Shown here: one piece after another, positions 43,286 through 51,456 of the stretch
How positions within the stretch are numbered: the first letter of the stretch is position 1
Layout: every line of letters starts with the position of its first letter
Source of the DNA: Desulfosporosinus sp. HMP52
Lineage (GTDB): Bacteria; Bacillota; Desulfitobacteriia; Desulfitobacteriales; Desulfitobacteriaceae
Direction of reading: 5' to 3'
Length of the DNA stretch: 64,000 nucleotides
NCBI RefSeq assembly: GCF_000765145.1
Contig: NZ_JMGA01000050.1
Coordinates: forward strand, 104,962 to 168,961
The notes under the pieces: model-generated
Database searches by the model: none
Told to the model about the DNA's origin: nothing
The model's input: only the letters and a program-made list of their open reading frames with translations
Position numbers and translations under genes: made by a program

Positions 43286-43320
43286 AGTCTCCAACTCCTT
43301 CATATGAAACATTGAAAGCA

Positions 43321-43357
43321 ACTGAGAAGTAAATATCCTCGATTGTTACTTCTCAGT
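43321..43357 (-). terminator. Hairpin between sulfotransferase and thioredoxin genes
   Basis: ACTGAGAAGTAA and TTACTTCTCAGT are perfect 12-base arms. The T-run after it is poor, so it may be a processing or partial termination site. Confidence 0.5.
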
Positions 43358-43440
43358 CGCTAATTTAGGTTGTCATGCAGCTCACCTATACTAGTTTTCA
43401 TCTCTTACCACGATTTTTAACTGAGGACGATCATACTGGC

Positions 43441-43467
43441 CAGAATCCTTTCCCATTGCGTGGAGGT
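43441..43467 (-). repeat. Direct repeat (copy 2)
   Basis: CAGAATCCTTTCCCATTGCG followed by TGGAGGT. It begins 26 bases after the sulfotransferase stop. With copy 1 it brackets the thioredoxin gene. Confidence 0.6.
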
Positions 43468-43492
43468 TAGCCCCCACTCAACTCCTCAAATT

Positions 43493-45379
43493 TTAGGCAG
43501 AGATCGTCACGCCGGTTTCGTAAATTTTTTCTTCGGCAACCAATTTGACTTGATATTTCCCGGATAGACCTGTTTTGTTGATGAAGACGTCGACATTCCT
43601 GGGATCAGCCTTCTGGAAGGTACCTACACACATAGCCTGGAAGTTCTGAGCGACGGTATTAATCGGATAACGTCTTACCTCGCCGGCCTCGTCTACCAAG
43701 AGTAATTGAGCCATTTCCCCTGATTCAAAGATGGCATTAAAGGTCATGCGGTCCTCTTCCTCGATGATGGATGCCTCGTAATGATCGGGTACTAATTGAC
43801 CGGTTTCTTGAGCTTTAATCTTCATTTTCGTGGTTTGGGTCTCGATTAAACTGCCAAGAACTTTTCCGGCACCTAACTCAGCGGTCTCATTAGCATAGTA
43901 AAGGGGCAGCTTTTCTGCACGATAGCAATTGGCAGGTACTTGTAATTCATACATTAAGACATCATCTTTAAGTTCACAGGTAATGGAGTTGAAGGTAATA
44001 CTATCCTTAAATTCCGGCTGCATTACTTTCATAACAGCCATTCCCTCGCAGGTTTCACCGTTCTCGTAGCCGATTCCTCCGGAATGAACCATGTAATGGC
44101 CTTCATTATAATACTCTACATTGCAGATATAAGGAGAGAAAAATTCAGCGCCCCGCTCTTTACCGTATTGCCAAATTTGTTGGATGGTCATTTTTTCCGT
44201 ATCAATGCGATATCGGACGCCACGGGAGAAGTTTTTGCTGTTGGCCAGGTAGTTCTCTTTATTCTTTGATCTAAAATGCCCGTTGTCAAAGAGCATAACA
44301 TCCCCGTCTGGCAAAATAACACAAGCATGCTGTTCATATTGCCAGTCAAACTCTCCATCGCCAACCGGTGTAAAGAAATATTTCTCAACCATTTCCTGGG
44401 GCCACCCCTCAGGGTCACCAAGAATCCAGTTTAACTCTCCGGTTTCGAAATCAAGGTTAATCACGGCGTCCTGATGACGACCGGAGAAAGTCAGGCTGTG
44501 GGTTTTCTTATCATACCAAACGGCATTGTTATGAAACCAGTCATGCTCATCTTGACTCCCCGAACCTGCGACATTCTGAGGCAGGACGTTTTTGTAATCC
44601 CATGACTTTAGGACTTCACCCGTGTTGGGATCGATGAGTAAGCACACGTCTTCAACCGTACCTGAATAAAAATCAAAGGACAGCACCAGGATATTGCCAT
44701 CGTCCATGACAAATTGGTCGTGGTGATAACCACTGGGTGTACGGTATTCTTTAAAGATCTTACCGCTAAAGGCCATTTCGTAAAGTCCTGTTGTAAAATA
44801 AGGCATTTTAACCAATCGTTCAGTTCCAATCAATATATGTCCATTCGGCATGCGCTTCAGATCGAAGGCAAAATTCTCGCTGGCATACCAGCGAACATCC
44901 CCTGCATAGTCGTAGCCTGCAGGCATAGATCGCATAGCAGCTGTCAGAAACATCATATTATGTCCCATATACTCAGACGTGGTCTTAATCGAGGTTGCCA
45001 AGGGTACATCAGGGTGGATAGGACCTGTTTGAATGCGAATCGAGTTTTTCTCACCATTAGCCATCACAATTTCAACGGTGTTTTCATAATCAGCATAAAG
45101 GCCGTAAACAGGCAGGATATGCGTCTTGCCAGCCGGGAAGGTATGGCGGATATCTCCAGGGTGTTCTTTACCTTTAACAACGATAGCAGCTTCCGTCATG
45201 ACTGGAGTTTCGAATAAAACCATAGCCGTCAAAGGGCAAACCCCATAAGGGTTTAATTTAACCAGAGGGTTATCGATGGTATAGTTACCGGCTTCAAATT
45301 CTGCTAGCATTGCTTGCTCTAAGTTATTTTGCTTCGTGATAATATGGGCAATTTGTTCATGTTTAATTTGATTTGTCAT
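43493..45379 (-). CDS. Aryl-sulfate sulfotransferase
   Basis: A 628-residue protein of the bacterial PAPS-independent arylsulfotransferase family. The N-terminal 100 residues are the beta-sandwich (NPYGVCPLTAMVLFETP). The six-bladed propeller follows, with FAFDLKRMPNGHILIG, DEHDWFHNNAVWYD, TFSGRHQDAVINLD (the S-x-RH motif containing the catalytic His that is transiently sulfated in E. coli AssT), QYEQHACVILPDGD and LFDNGH. It moves sulfate from a phenolic sulfate ester to another phenol. No signal peptide, so cytoplasmic, unlike the periplasmic enterobacterial enzyme. A 16-bp motif shared with the DASS gene is at 45569. ATG 45379 has AAAGGGG. Confidence 0.93.
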   Translation of the reverse strand: MTNQIKHEQIAHIITKQNNLEQAMLAEFEAGNYTIDNPLVKLNPYGVCPLTAMVLFETPVMTEAAIVVKGKEHPGDIRHTFPAGKTHILPVYGLYADYENTVEIVMANGEKNSIRIQTGPIHPDVPLATSIKTTSEYMGHNMMFLTAAMRSMPAGYDYAGDVRWYASENFAFDLKRMPNGHILIGTERLVKMPYFTTGLYEMAFSGKIFKEYRTPSGYHHDQFVMDDGNILVLSFDFYSGTVEDVCLLIDPNTGEVLKSWDYKNVLPQNVAGSGSQDEHDWFHNNAVWYDKKTHSLTFSGRHQDAVINLDFETGELNWILGDPEGWPQEMVEKYFFTPVGDGEFDWQYEQHACVILPDGDVMLFDNGHFRSKNKENYLANSKNFSRGVRYRIDTEKMTIQQIWQYGKERGAEFFSPYICNVEYYNEGHYMVHSGGIGYENGETCEGMAVMKVMQPEFKDSITFNSITCELKDDVLMYELQVPANCYRAEKLPLYYANETAELGAGKVLGSLIETQTTKMKIKAQETGQLVPDHYEASIIEEEDRMTFNAIFESGEMAQLLLVDEAGEVRRYPINTVAQNFQAMCVGTFQKADPRNVDVFINKTGLSGKYQVKLVAEEKIYETGVTISA

Positions 45380-45528
45380 TGTTTAACCCCTTTCAAATTT
45401 ACGTGATTCGCGGTTCCACTTCCGCTTGATGAGCAGAGTATTATAGTTGACACAAGGTTTAGGAAAGTCACAAAGTATGGAATAATTACTAGGTACATAA
45501 GAATTAAAATTCAAAAAACTGTGTGCTT

Positions 45529-45547
45529 CTATTAGCTATTGTAATAG
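45529..45547. promoter_or_regulatory. Inverted repeat in the sulfotransferase promoter (LysR-box candidate)
   Basis: CTATTAGCTATTGTAATAG carries arms CTATTA/TAATAG and fits the T-N11-A layout bound by LysR regulators. Confidence 0.5.
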
Positions 45548-45568
45548 TAGCCCAAAACCACTCTCAGG

Positions 45569-45584
45569 GCGTAATATAGGTTTT
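45569..45584. promoter_or_regulatory. Shared 16-bp motif upstream of the sulfotransferase
   Basis: GCGTAATATAGGTTTT, 190 bases before the start codon. The same motif with one base changed is 190 bases before the DASS transporter start. Confidence 0.65.
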
Positions 45585-45673
45585 GTCATTATTGATATGC
45601 GAAAAATATATCTCCTTACAAAAGAACGGGACCCACTCCCTCGAAGAAGCCGGAGTCTGACAATCTTATTAAC

Positions 45674-46936
45674 TTATGCAGCACCCGTCTTCTTATTGAG
45701 GAGACCGCTTAACTGCGAGCTCTGGTCAGATGCTCTTTGCTTCATCACCAGACCATACAATACAGAGGCAATCACTCCAATGATGCCAGCCACAACAAAG
45801 GGCAGGGTTGCCGCACTCCATGCTCCTCCACCCCTTTCCACTATCGCCCCAATAAAAACAGGCCCGATGAAACCGGATAAATTTTGTCCCAAAACGATAA
45901 TACCCATGGTGATCCCCACCGTAGCTGGCGAAACCGCCGCTTCAGGAGAAATAGTAAATATTACTGCGGGAACCATGGAGTAGGTTAAGCCCATTATCAG
46001 CATAAAGGGTAATATCAAGTTCGGAGAGGTCACCTCGAAAGTTAGACCCATGAAGATCGCCGATAAAGCCATACTGACAATCAACAGCAATGAACGGTTT
46101 TTCACCTTGTTCAAAACAAAGCCCATAAGGATGCCGCCACTAATCATACCAAAGGTCATCACGCTAGTGTTCATATTGGCGTTTACCACATCCATCCCCA
46201 CTTCTTCAACCATGAACGTCGGCGCAAAAGTCAACATGGCCCCAACCCCAAAACCAAACATTAGAAAAATTAGGCTGAGCAGCCAGGAAGCAGGAGATTT
46301 GAAGCCTTCATAGGGCAAATCGGGCTTCAAAGCTGCTGTTTCCTGCTTTAAAACTACAGATTCAGCCTTGGCAACCTGAACAGGAACTTGAACCCCCCCT
46401 GCGAATAGCACCAGCATTATGGCAGCCAAGATGGCTACAAACCACCAAACACCACGCCAGCTAAAGAGCGGCATAATAACATTGGTCGCAGAAAAGATGA
46501 GCAACATACCAGTACCTACCCAGACTGACCAGATCGCCATGGGTAACCCACGTTTTTCAGCAGGAAAGCAAAGGGCAATAATGGCTGGGGCGACGACACC
46601 GATCAAACCAAATCCTATTCCCTCGATCAATCGCCCAACCATCAACATCATGAAATTTGCGGCTAACGCCCCGACAATATTACCGATCAAGGCACAGAAC
46701 AAAGCAAAAAGCCCTAGCTTTTTCGGTCCTATTTTCGACATAATCCCGCCAGCCGGTAACGCCAGTACGATTCCAGCCAGGGCTGACGATGACATTAGCC
46801 AGCCCCCCATGATTATACTTACCTTCATTTCTCCTAAAACAGCGACCATTGTCGGAGGAACTTTAAAATTCCCAGCAGCAAACAATACTCCAGCCAGAAA
46901 TACAATTATTGTCACCAACCATGCCTTGTATTTCAT
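45674..46936 (-). CDS. MFS transporter
   Basis: A 420-residue, 12-helix major facilitator. The MFS motif A-like loop GGIMSKIGPKKLGLFALFCALIG follows helix 2, and AGIVLALPAGG and GRLIEGIGFGLIGVVAPAIIAL are conserved helices 2 and 4. The pattern is close to the cyanate/anion-importer and NarK-like branch, but the substrate is unknown. ATG 46936 follows GGGGG. It lies between the DASS transporter and the sulfotransferase, so sulfate esters, phenols or sulfonates are the best guesses. Confidence 0.9.
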   Translation of the reverse strand: MKYKAWLVTIIVFLAGVLFAAGNFKVPPTMVAVLGEMKVSIIMGGWLMSSSALAGIVLALPAGGIMSKIGPKKLGLFALFCALIGNIVGALAANFMMLMVGRLIEGIGFGLIGVVAPAIIALCFPAEKRGLPMAIWSVWVGTGMLLIFSATNVIMPLFSWRGVWWFVAILAAIMLVLFAGGVQVPVQVAKAESVVLKQETAALKPDLPYEGFKSPASWLLSLIFLMFGFGVGAMLTFAPTFMVEEVGMDVVNANMNTSVMTFGMISGGILMGFVLNKVKNRSLLLIVSMALSAIFMGLTFEVTSPNLILPFMLIMGLTYSMVPAVIFTISPEAAVSPATVGITMGIIVLGQNLSGFIGPVFIGAIVERGGGAWSAATLPFVVAGIIGVIASVLYGLVMKQRASDQSSQLSGLLNKKTGAA

Positions 46937-46989
46937 AAATTCCCCCTACTTCCTCGGAAAAGTGTAATGGGTAAAAGCCGTTAACACTT

Positions 46990-47030
46990 TATCTACGTTT
47001 ACCCACTTCTTGTAAGTGGATATTGGATGC
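46990..47030. repeat. Intergenic hairpin of the dispersed type
   Basis: CCCACTTCTTGTAAGTGG is a short palindrome related to the elements near 48850, 15520 and 11120. Confidence 0.35.
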
Positions 47031-47044
47031 TCTGAAAGATCCTT

Positions 47045-48553
47045 TTAATAGAAGAAACCCATGAAGAGGTAATTAACCGCAACAGCGATAACCGTGACCA
47101 CAAGCACTGTAATTCCACCATACTGATAAATATCCTTCGCACGAATCCATTGAGTATTTGGGAACAAGAGAACCGATGCTGCAGAGGCGGCGGGGGTCAA
47201 AATCGCAATGGTACTAACCACCATAATTAAATAGGAAATTTGTTCCGGATGGATGCCAATAGTTGCAGACATACTGATTGCTACGGGTAAGAAGATAGCC
47301 ACAATCACCATATTAATCATGAAGTTGGTCAGCACAAGTGTGATTGTCGTGATGGCAATCACAAACATGACCGGAGACAAGCTAGTGAGGAGGGGGGCCA
47401 TGTTTTGTAGAAGGAAGTCATTAATCCCAGTGGAAGGGCTCATTAAGCAGCCACCGATGGCTAAGATTACCAAAACCATAACCATCATATTCCAAGGTAC
47501 CCCATTACGAGCGAGGGCGACAAAGTCGAAGATGTTCTTTCCATCGACTTTGATTAACGAAAGAACGGCAAAGAGGAATACCATAACCCCAACAATACCC
47601 ATGTTATTGAGCAGATACCAGAGCGGCGTGCCTGTTGGCAACAGGCTAGGCAAAAGCAAGAGGACAATAAAACTTCCCAAAGCAACTAAAGCAATTTTTT
47701 TCACTTTAGTTAATTGGAGACCCTCTGGGTCAATCATGTCACCCGTTAGTTCTTTGAGGGGTGTGATATCTAATTTAAAGACATACTTACAAAGTAGAAG
47801 ATAAGCAATTATGGAAAGGATCCCTACCGGGACGGTGTAGATAATATATCGAATCATGTTACCTGGTTCACCCATCAAGTTAGCATAAACCCCTAAGTTT
47901 ACAATAGCATTATTACCCCAAGGCATTGCCGAAAGGCTCAAAGCCCCCATCATGGCAACCCCGAAGATCATTAGGGTTGGGAATTTGTCAAAAGGTTTTT
48001 GCTTGATGGTTTTAGTAATGGTGTAAACGATTTCCCAGACTAAGAAAATACCGATAAAGGTGTTGACTAAGCTGCAAACGACATAAGCGGTCACTAAGAT
48101 CATGAAAATCAAACGCCAAGGGTGCCCCTGGATAAACTTACGGCTCATAAGCCAAGAAGCTAAGAATTGGCTGACTCCTGCTTCCTCTAAGAATTTTATT
48201 AGAGCAAAAGTGAGTATCATAAAATAAAAGGAATCGCTGCCCCAGCCCATGGCGATGAATTGCTTCATATTGACAACACCCGATAGCGGGAACATTAAAC
48301 AAGCTAATAAACTAGGCCAAACATGCTTGGTTACCGTCCAGCCATAAATCGTTGCCAGAAAGACTAAAAACACTTTCATTCCGATGGGTGTAATAGGTGC
48401 CGGAGCCGGTAAAATCCAGCCTAAACCTGCAATCACAAAAAATCCAAAGACTTTCAATAATTCTTTATTCATGCCTGATTTCGCATCGATACTTTTCAGT
48501 TGATTATTTGTCGGTTGCGCGTTGCTTGGTTGCTCTTTTAATTTAACTGCCAT
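47045..48553 (-). CDS. DASS/SLC13-type anion permease
   Basis: A 502-residue protein with about 12 helices and a 40-residue hydrophilic N-terminus. The divalent-anion:sodium symporter pattern is visible: WPSLLACLMFPLSGVVNMKQF, GWGSDSFYFMILTFALIKFLEE, SAMPWGNNAIVNLGVY and the C-terminal TPAASAASVLLFPNTQWI, where N-T/S-P-like loops bind substrate. Candidates are dicarboxylates, sulfate or an aryl-sulfate-like anion. ATG 48553 follows GGAGGAGAGG; the longer frame to 48586 overlaps this site. A shared 16-bp motif with the sulfotransferase is 190 bases upstream. Confidence 0.88.
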   Translation of the reverse strand: MAVKLKEQPSNAQPTNNQLKSIDAKSGMNKELLKVFGFFVIAGLGWILPAPAPITPIGMKVFLVFLATIYGWTVTKHVWPSLLACLMFPLSGVVNMKQFIAMGWGSDSFYFMILTFALIKFLEEAGVSQFLASWLMSRKFIQGHPWRLIFMILVTAYVVCSLVNTFIGIFLVWEIVYTITKTIKQKPFDKFPTLMIFGVAMMGALSLSAMPWGNNAIVNLGVYANLMGEPGNMIRYIIYTVPVGILSIIAYLLLCKYVFKLDITPLKELTGDMIDPEGLQLTKVKKIALVALGSFIVLLLLPSLLPTGTPLWYLLNNMGIVGVMVFLFAVLSLIKVDGKNIFDFVALARNGVPWNMMVMVLVILAIGGCLMSPSTGINDFLLQNMAPLLTSLSPVMFVIAITTITLVLTNFMINMVIVAIFLPVAISMSATIGIHPEQISYLIMVVSTIAILTPAASAASVLLFPNTQWIRAKDIYQYGGITVLVVTVIAVAVNYLFMGFFY

Positions 48554-48714
48554 TGTCAAACCTCTCCTCCTATCATTTTTCTGCAAAGGATCTAAGTCCC
48601 CTTCACCAACCCTTCGTTTAATGATGGGCTTACGGATTAGCTCTCCCTAATCAGTGATTGTGCACAATTTCGCATGATTTGGTATAATCCAATCTGTATA
48701 AAACGATTATCTTT

Positions 48715-48732
48715 TTCTATTGTAGATTAGAA
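48715..48732. promoter_or_regulatory. Inverted repeat in the DASS promoter (LysR-box candidate)
   Basis: TTCTATTGTAGATTAGAA, arms TTCTA/TAGAA, in the same position relative to the 16-bp motif as the 45529 element. Confidence 0.45.
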
Positions 48733-48742
48733 TGATTGATCT

Positions 48743-48758
48743 GCATAATATAGGTTTT
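48743..48758. promoter_or_regulatory. Shared 16-bp motif upstream of the DASS permease
   Basis: GCATAATATAGGTTTT, one base different from the copy at 45569 and at the same 190-base distance from its start codon. Confidence 0.65.
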
Positions 48759-48782
48759 CTTATAGGTATTATGTCAAAAAAA

Positions 48783-48816
48783 ATATACTCACGGGTTTTC
48801 ACCCTCGTGAGTATAT
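48783..48816 (-). terminator. Terminator of the LysR pair
   Basis: ATATACTCACG and CGTGAGTATAT, an 11-bp stem, followed by eight Ts on the minus strand. It lies 93 bases after the LysR stop. The stretch 48817-48908 includes a repeat-like CCCATCTTCTATAAGTGGG. Confidence 0.82.
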
Positions 48817-48908
48817 GGAAAAACCTTTTATCCGATGGGTAAGACCCCCATCTTCTATAAGTGGGAGAAGGGCAAAGAATCACTTGTTTCGCAAGCCCTT
48901 CCGGAACA

Positions 48909-49826
48909 TCATAGTGTATCCGTAATCAACTCTTTGACGATCGTCAGCAACTCCCTTTCAATAAACGACAAGGACTCCTTGTTAGAGTAAAGTATATAAA
49001 GATTCGAGGGCTCACTTAACTCTTTAATAGGAATAACCTTGATCATACCACTTTTTACATACAAATCATCATAGGCTAAGATTTCGGGAAAGACTGAAAA
49101 ACCAAAGTCATTACTGATCAGTTTTTTCAAAAGTTCAACATCTTCAACAATGACAGGTTTATGCGAGGAGCGTTCTAAGTCTTTAGAGATCTTGGAATAA
49201 TTTTCCTTATACGAAATCATCCTCATATTCTTTAGTTCGGTCTTACTGACCCATTCCTTAGCAGCCAAAGGATTCTTACTGCTTATAAAAAGGGACAATC
49301 TTAAACTCTCCCCACCTGGTATAACCTCCCAGGCGATATCTCTTTCTTTAAGCTGTTGGGTAAAATTGTATTCAAGATCCACTCTACAGCTTATAATCCC
49401 AATGGAATATATCCCTTTGTCCATTAGATCTACAATTTCATAATAAGACGCCTCATGTATATGAAGATTAACATTAGGATAAAGTTCTCGGAATTGTCTA
49501 AGAAGCCCTGGAACAATGGCCTTGGCAAAGGAAGCCGGAAGTGCCATCTGGAGATTTCGAATCGAGACCTTAGATCCCTCCATAATTCCAGCCATCTTAT
49601 CACTCAAGTTCAGTATATTTTCAGCTAGCCTTAATATTTCTTTCCCTTGCTCCGTGGCAATAACTCCTGCATTGCTTCGATCGAATATTTTAAGGCCAAG
49701 TTCCTCTTCAAGATTATTGACGGATATACTTAACGATGGTTGGCTGATAAACAAGTCACTGGACGCTTTGGATATGGACTGTTGCTCTTGAATCTTGACA
49801 ATTTGTTTAAACTGTTCGATGCGCAT
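48909..49826 (-). CDS. LysR-family regulator (second of an overlapping pair)
   Basis: A 305-residue LysR protein. The N-terminal winged helix is MRIEQFKQIVKIQEQQSISKASSDLFISQPSLSISVNNLEEELG, given here with its key SKASSDLFISQPSLS recognition helix. The effector domain follows (RNLQMALPASFAKAIVPGLL, then IGIISCRVD). Its first 60 residues are clearly paralogous to the gene upstream, with which it overlaps by 20 bases, so both are translated from one mRNA. It probably regulates the DASS, MFS and sulfotransferase genes. Confidence 0.92.
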   Translation of the reverse strand: MRIEQFKQIVKIQEQQSISKASSDLFISQPSLSISVNNLEEELGLKIFDRSNAGVIATEQGKEILRLAENILNLSDKMAGIMEGSKVSIRNLQMALPASFAKAIVPGLLRQFRELYPNVNLHIHEASYYEIVDLMDKGIYSIGIISCRVDLEYNFTQQLKERDIAWEVIPGGESLRLSLFISSKNPLAAKEWVSKTELKNMRMISYKENYSKISKDLERSSHKPVIVEDVELLKKLISNDFGFSVFPEILAYDDLYVKSGMIKVIPIKELSEPSNLYILYSNKESLSFIERELLTIVKELITDTL

Positions 49827-50760
49827 TGTAAGTTAGACTCCTATGCATAGTTTCCCGAATGGTCTCGATAATCATTTTGATCAATTGTTTTGCTAAGGGC
49901 GATAAGGGTTCAACCCTAGAATATATAAGATACATCGTCACTTTCATTCGATCCATAACATTTTCTATCCCTTGTATGTTAAGCAGCCCTTGATCAAAAT
50001 AAATATCATTTAACAAGAAAAACCGTGGGAAAATTGCAATTCCTTCATTCGCAGCGATAACCGATTTTAAAACCTCACGGTTATAAACAAAAATGGATTG
50101 ATTCTTTGGTTTAATCCCAAACATTCTTAAAAAGCCTTCCGTGAAGCCGTAATAATCAACAAAGGTCATTTCTTCAAGATCCGCCAATGTGACGACTTCC
50201 TTTTTAGCTAAAGGATGCTGATTTCCAACAATCAAGCCAAAATAGTCCTTAATCACTTCTTGATAGGCAATATTGCTAGCATCAAGGAGCATCTTTCTAG
50301 TATCATCCTGTTCATCAGGCCAGCCCGTAACACCCAATAAACAAGTCCTGTTTGCCACTTTCTCAATGACTTCTAGAGCTACATCTTCTGTAATCATTAG
50401 GTTAACATTCGGATACATCTGATAAAAGCTTTCAATGATTTGGGAACCAAAAGCATTAAAAACAGCTGGTCCAAGGGACAAACTCAAATTTCCCGTGAGT
50501 TCTGCTTCTCTGCTTCCAATCGTTTTCATTTCTTCGACATTATTGATGATTTCACGAGCCAGTCCCAAAACTTCTTTACCCTGAGCGGTCGGAATCAGAC
50601 CCGCTTTATTACGCCGAAAAATCTTATAGCCTAATTGAGCTTCCAGATTCTTAACAGAGTGACTAAGCTGGGGCTGACTCATAAAAAAAGTTTTGGCTGC
50701 TTCGGATATGGATTTTTTATCGTCAATTTCAATAATATGCTGGAGCTGTTCTATGCGCAT
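49807..50760 (-). CDS. LysR-family regulator (first of an overlapping pair)
   Basis: A 317-residue LysR protein with the recognition helix SEAAKTFFMSQPQLSHSVKNLE and LGYKIFRRNKAGLIPT. The effector domain has GNLSLSLGPAVFNAFGSQII and LGVTGWPDEQDD. ATG 50760 follows GAGGTGGG; the longer frame to 50772 starts inside that site. The pair may bind as heteromers or answer two ligands; this is inference. A terminator precedes it at 50840. Confidence 0.92.
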   Translation of the reverse strand: MRIEQLQHIIEIDDKKSISEAAKTFFMSQPQLSHSVKNLEAQLGYKIFRRNKAGLIPTAQGKEVLGLAREIINNVEEMKTIGSREAELTGNLSLSLGPAVFNAFGSQIIESFYQMYPNVNLMITEDVALEVIEKVANRTCLLGVTGWPDEQDDTRKMLLDASNIAYQEVIKDYFGLIVGNQHPLAKKEVVTLADLEEMTFVDYYGFTEGFLRMFGIKPKNQSIFVYNREVLKSVIAANEGIAIFPRFFLLNDIYFDQGLLNIQGIENVMDRMKVTMYLIYSRVEPLSPLAKQLIKMIIETIRETMHRSLTYNAHRTV

Positions 50761-50839
50761 TGCCCACCTCAATCATTGTTCTAAAACGCCATTTTCTGTA
50801 ATCATAATAGCATTTTAAACAGCTGATTGAAAGTTGAAA

Positions 50840-50871
50840 GACTCCACCCCTCAATTAAGAAAGGCGGAGTC
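50840..50871 (-). terminator. Terminator after the small gene at 50912
   Basis: GACTCC and GGAGTC with further CC/GG pairs; CTTTCAACTTTC follows on the minus strand. Confidence 0.6.
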
Positions 50872-50911
50872 ATATTATTTTTACCCTAACAGCATGATCA
50901 ATTTCACTCAT

Positions 50912-51163
50912 CTAATCAGCGAAAGCTGTACAAGGAGTTGAGTAAGCAATCTTCGTTTTCTTAAACAGGGCATTATAGATTGTTTTGATCAGCGAAAAGG
51001 AATACATCTGTTGATAGGCGCAATCCAAAATAGCACTCATTGATGAATGATCCTCCTTGATCGCTGCCGGTTGATAATCTACGGAAATCTGTCCAGCGTC
51101 ATTCGTTGTAACTCTGATAGAATCCTTGATACGTTGGATCTCCTCTTTTGAATACTCGTACAT
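50912..51163 (-). CDS. Small protein of unknown function
   Basis: An 83-residue protein with an excellent ribosome-binding site (GGAGGAG, 5 bases from ATG 51163) and its own downstream terminator, so it is very probably expressed. It reads MYEYSKEEIQRIKDSIRV, then a helical region with one internal Cys (AILDCAYQQMYSF), and ends CTAFAD. No family recognised. The gap to the persulfide reductase downstream (51457) contains the copy-2 3' element, so they are separate transcripts. Confidence 0.68.
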   Translation of the reverse strand: MYEYSKEEIQRIKDSIRVTTNDAGQISVDYQPAAIKEDHSSMSAILDCAYQQMYSFSLIKTIYNALFKKTKIAYSTPCTAFAD

Positions 51164-51324
51164 ACTAACTCCTCCTGCATCCCTTATCTTCGCCGATGTC
51201 TTAGTGTCTCTATCATAATACCAAGGATGCCAGAAGTGAAATTGGAACTTAGTATAAGTTGTATTAGTTATTTCTATTTGTCAGATTTGCTTCCCATAGT
51301 GTTATTTACATCCGCGCCTAATAG

Positions 51325-51397
51325 GTTAACGCAAATAAACCCGGCACGATCATGATTGCCAGGTTATATTTGCATTAATTCACAGTAACAACAGGTT
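51325..51397 (-). terminator. 73-bp 3' element with terminator hairpin (copy 2)
   Basis: The same length and order as the element at 41585-41657; the last 18 bases are identical and the outer stem (TAACGCAAAT/ATTTGCATTA) has compensating changes. It starts 60 bases after the reductase gene stop. Confidence 0.78.
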
Positions 51398-51456
51398 GTC
51401 TCAAATACCCTCTATACGTCAACGGGGCAGGATTCTTTCTCGTAATTCAGTGGAAC

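Noticed and set aside
46419..47804. Long antisense frames over the MFS and DASS genes
   Set aside because: Shadows of genuine membrane-protein genes on the minus strand.
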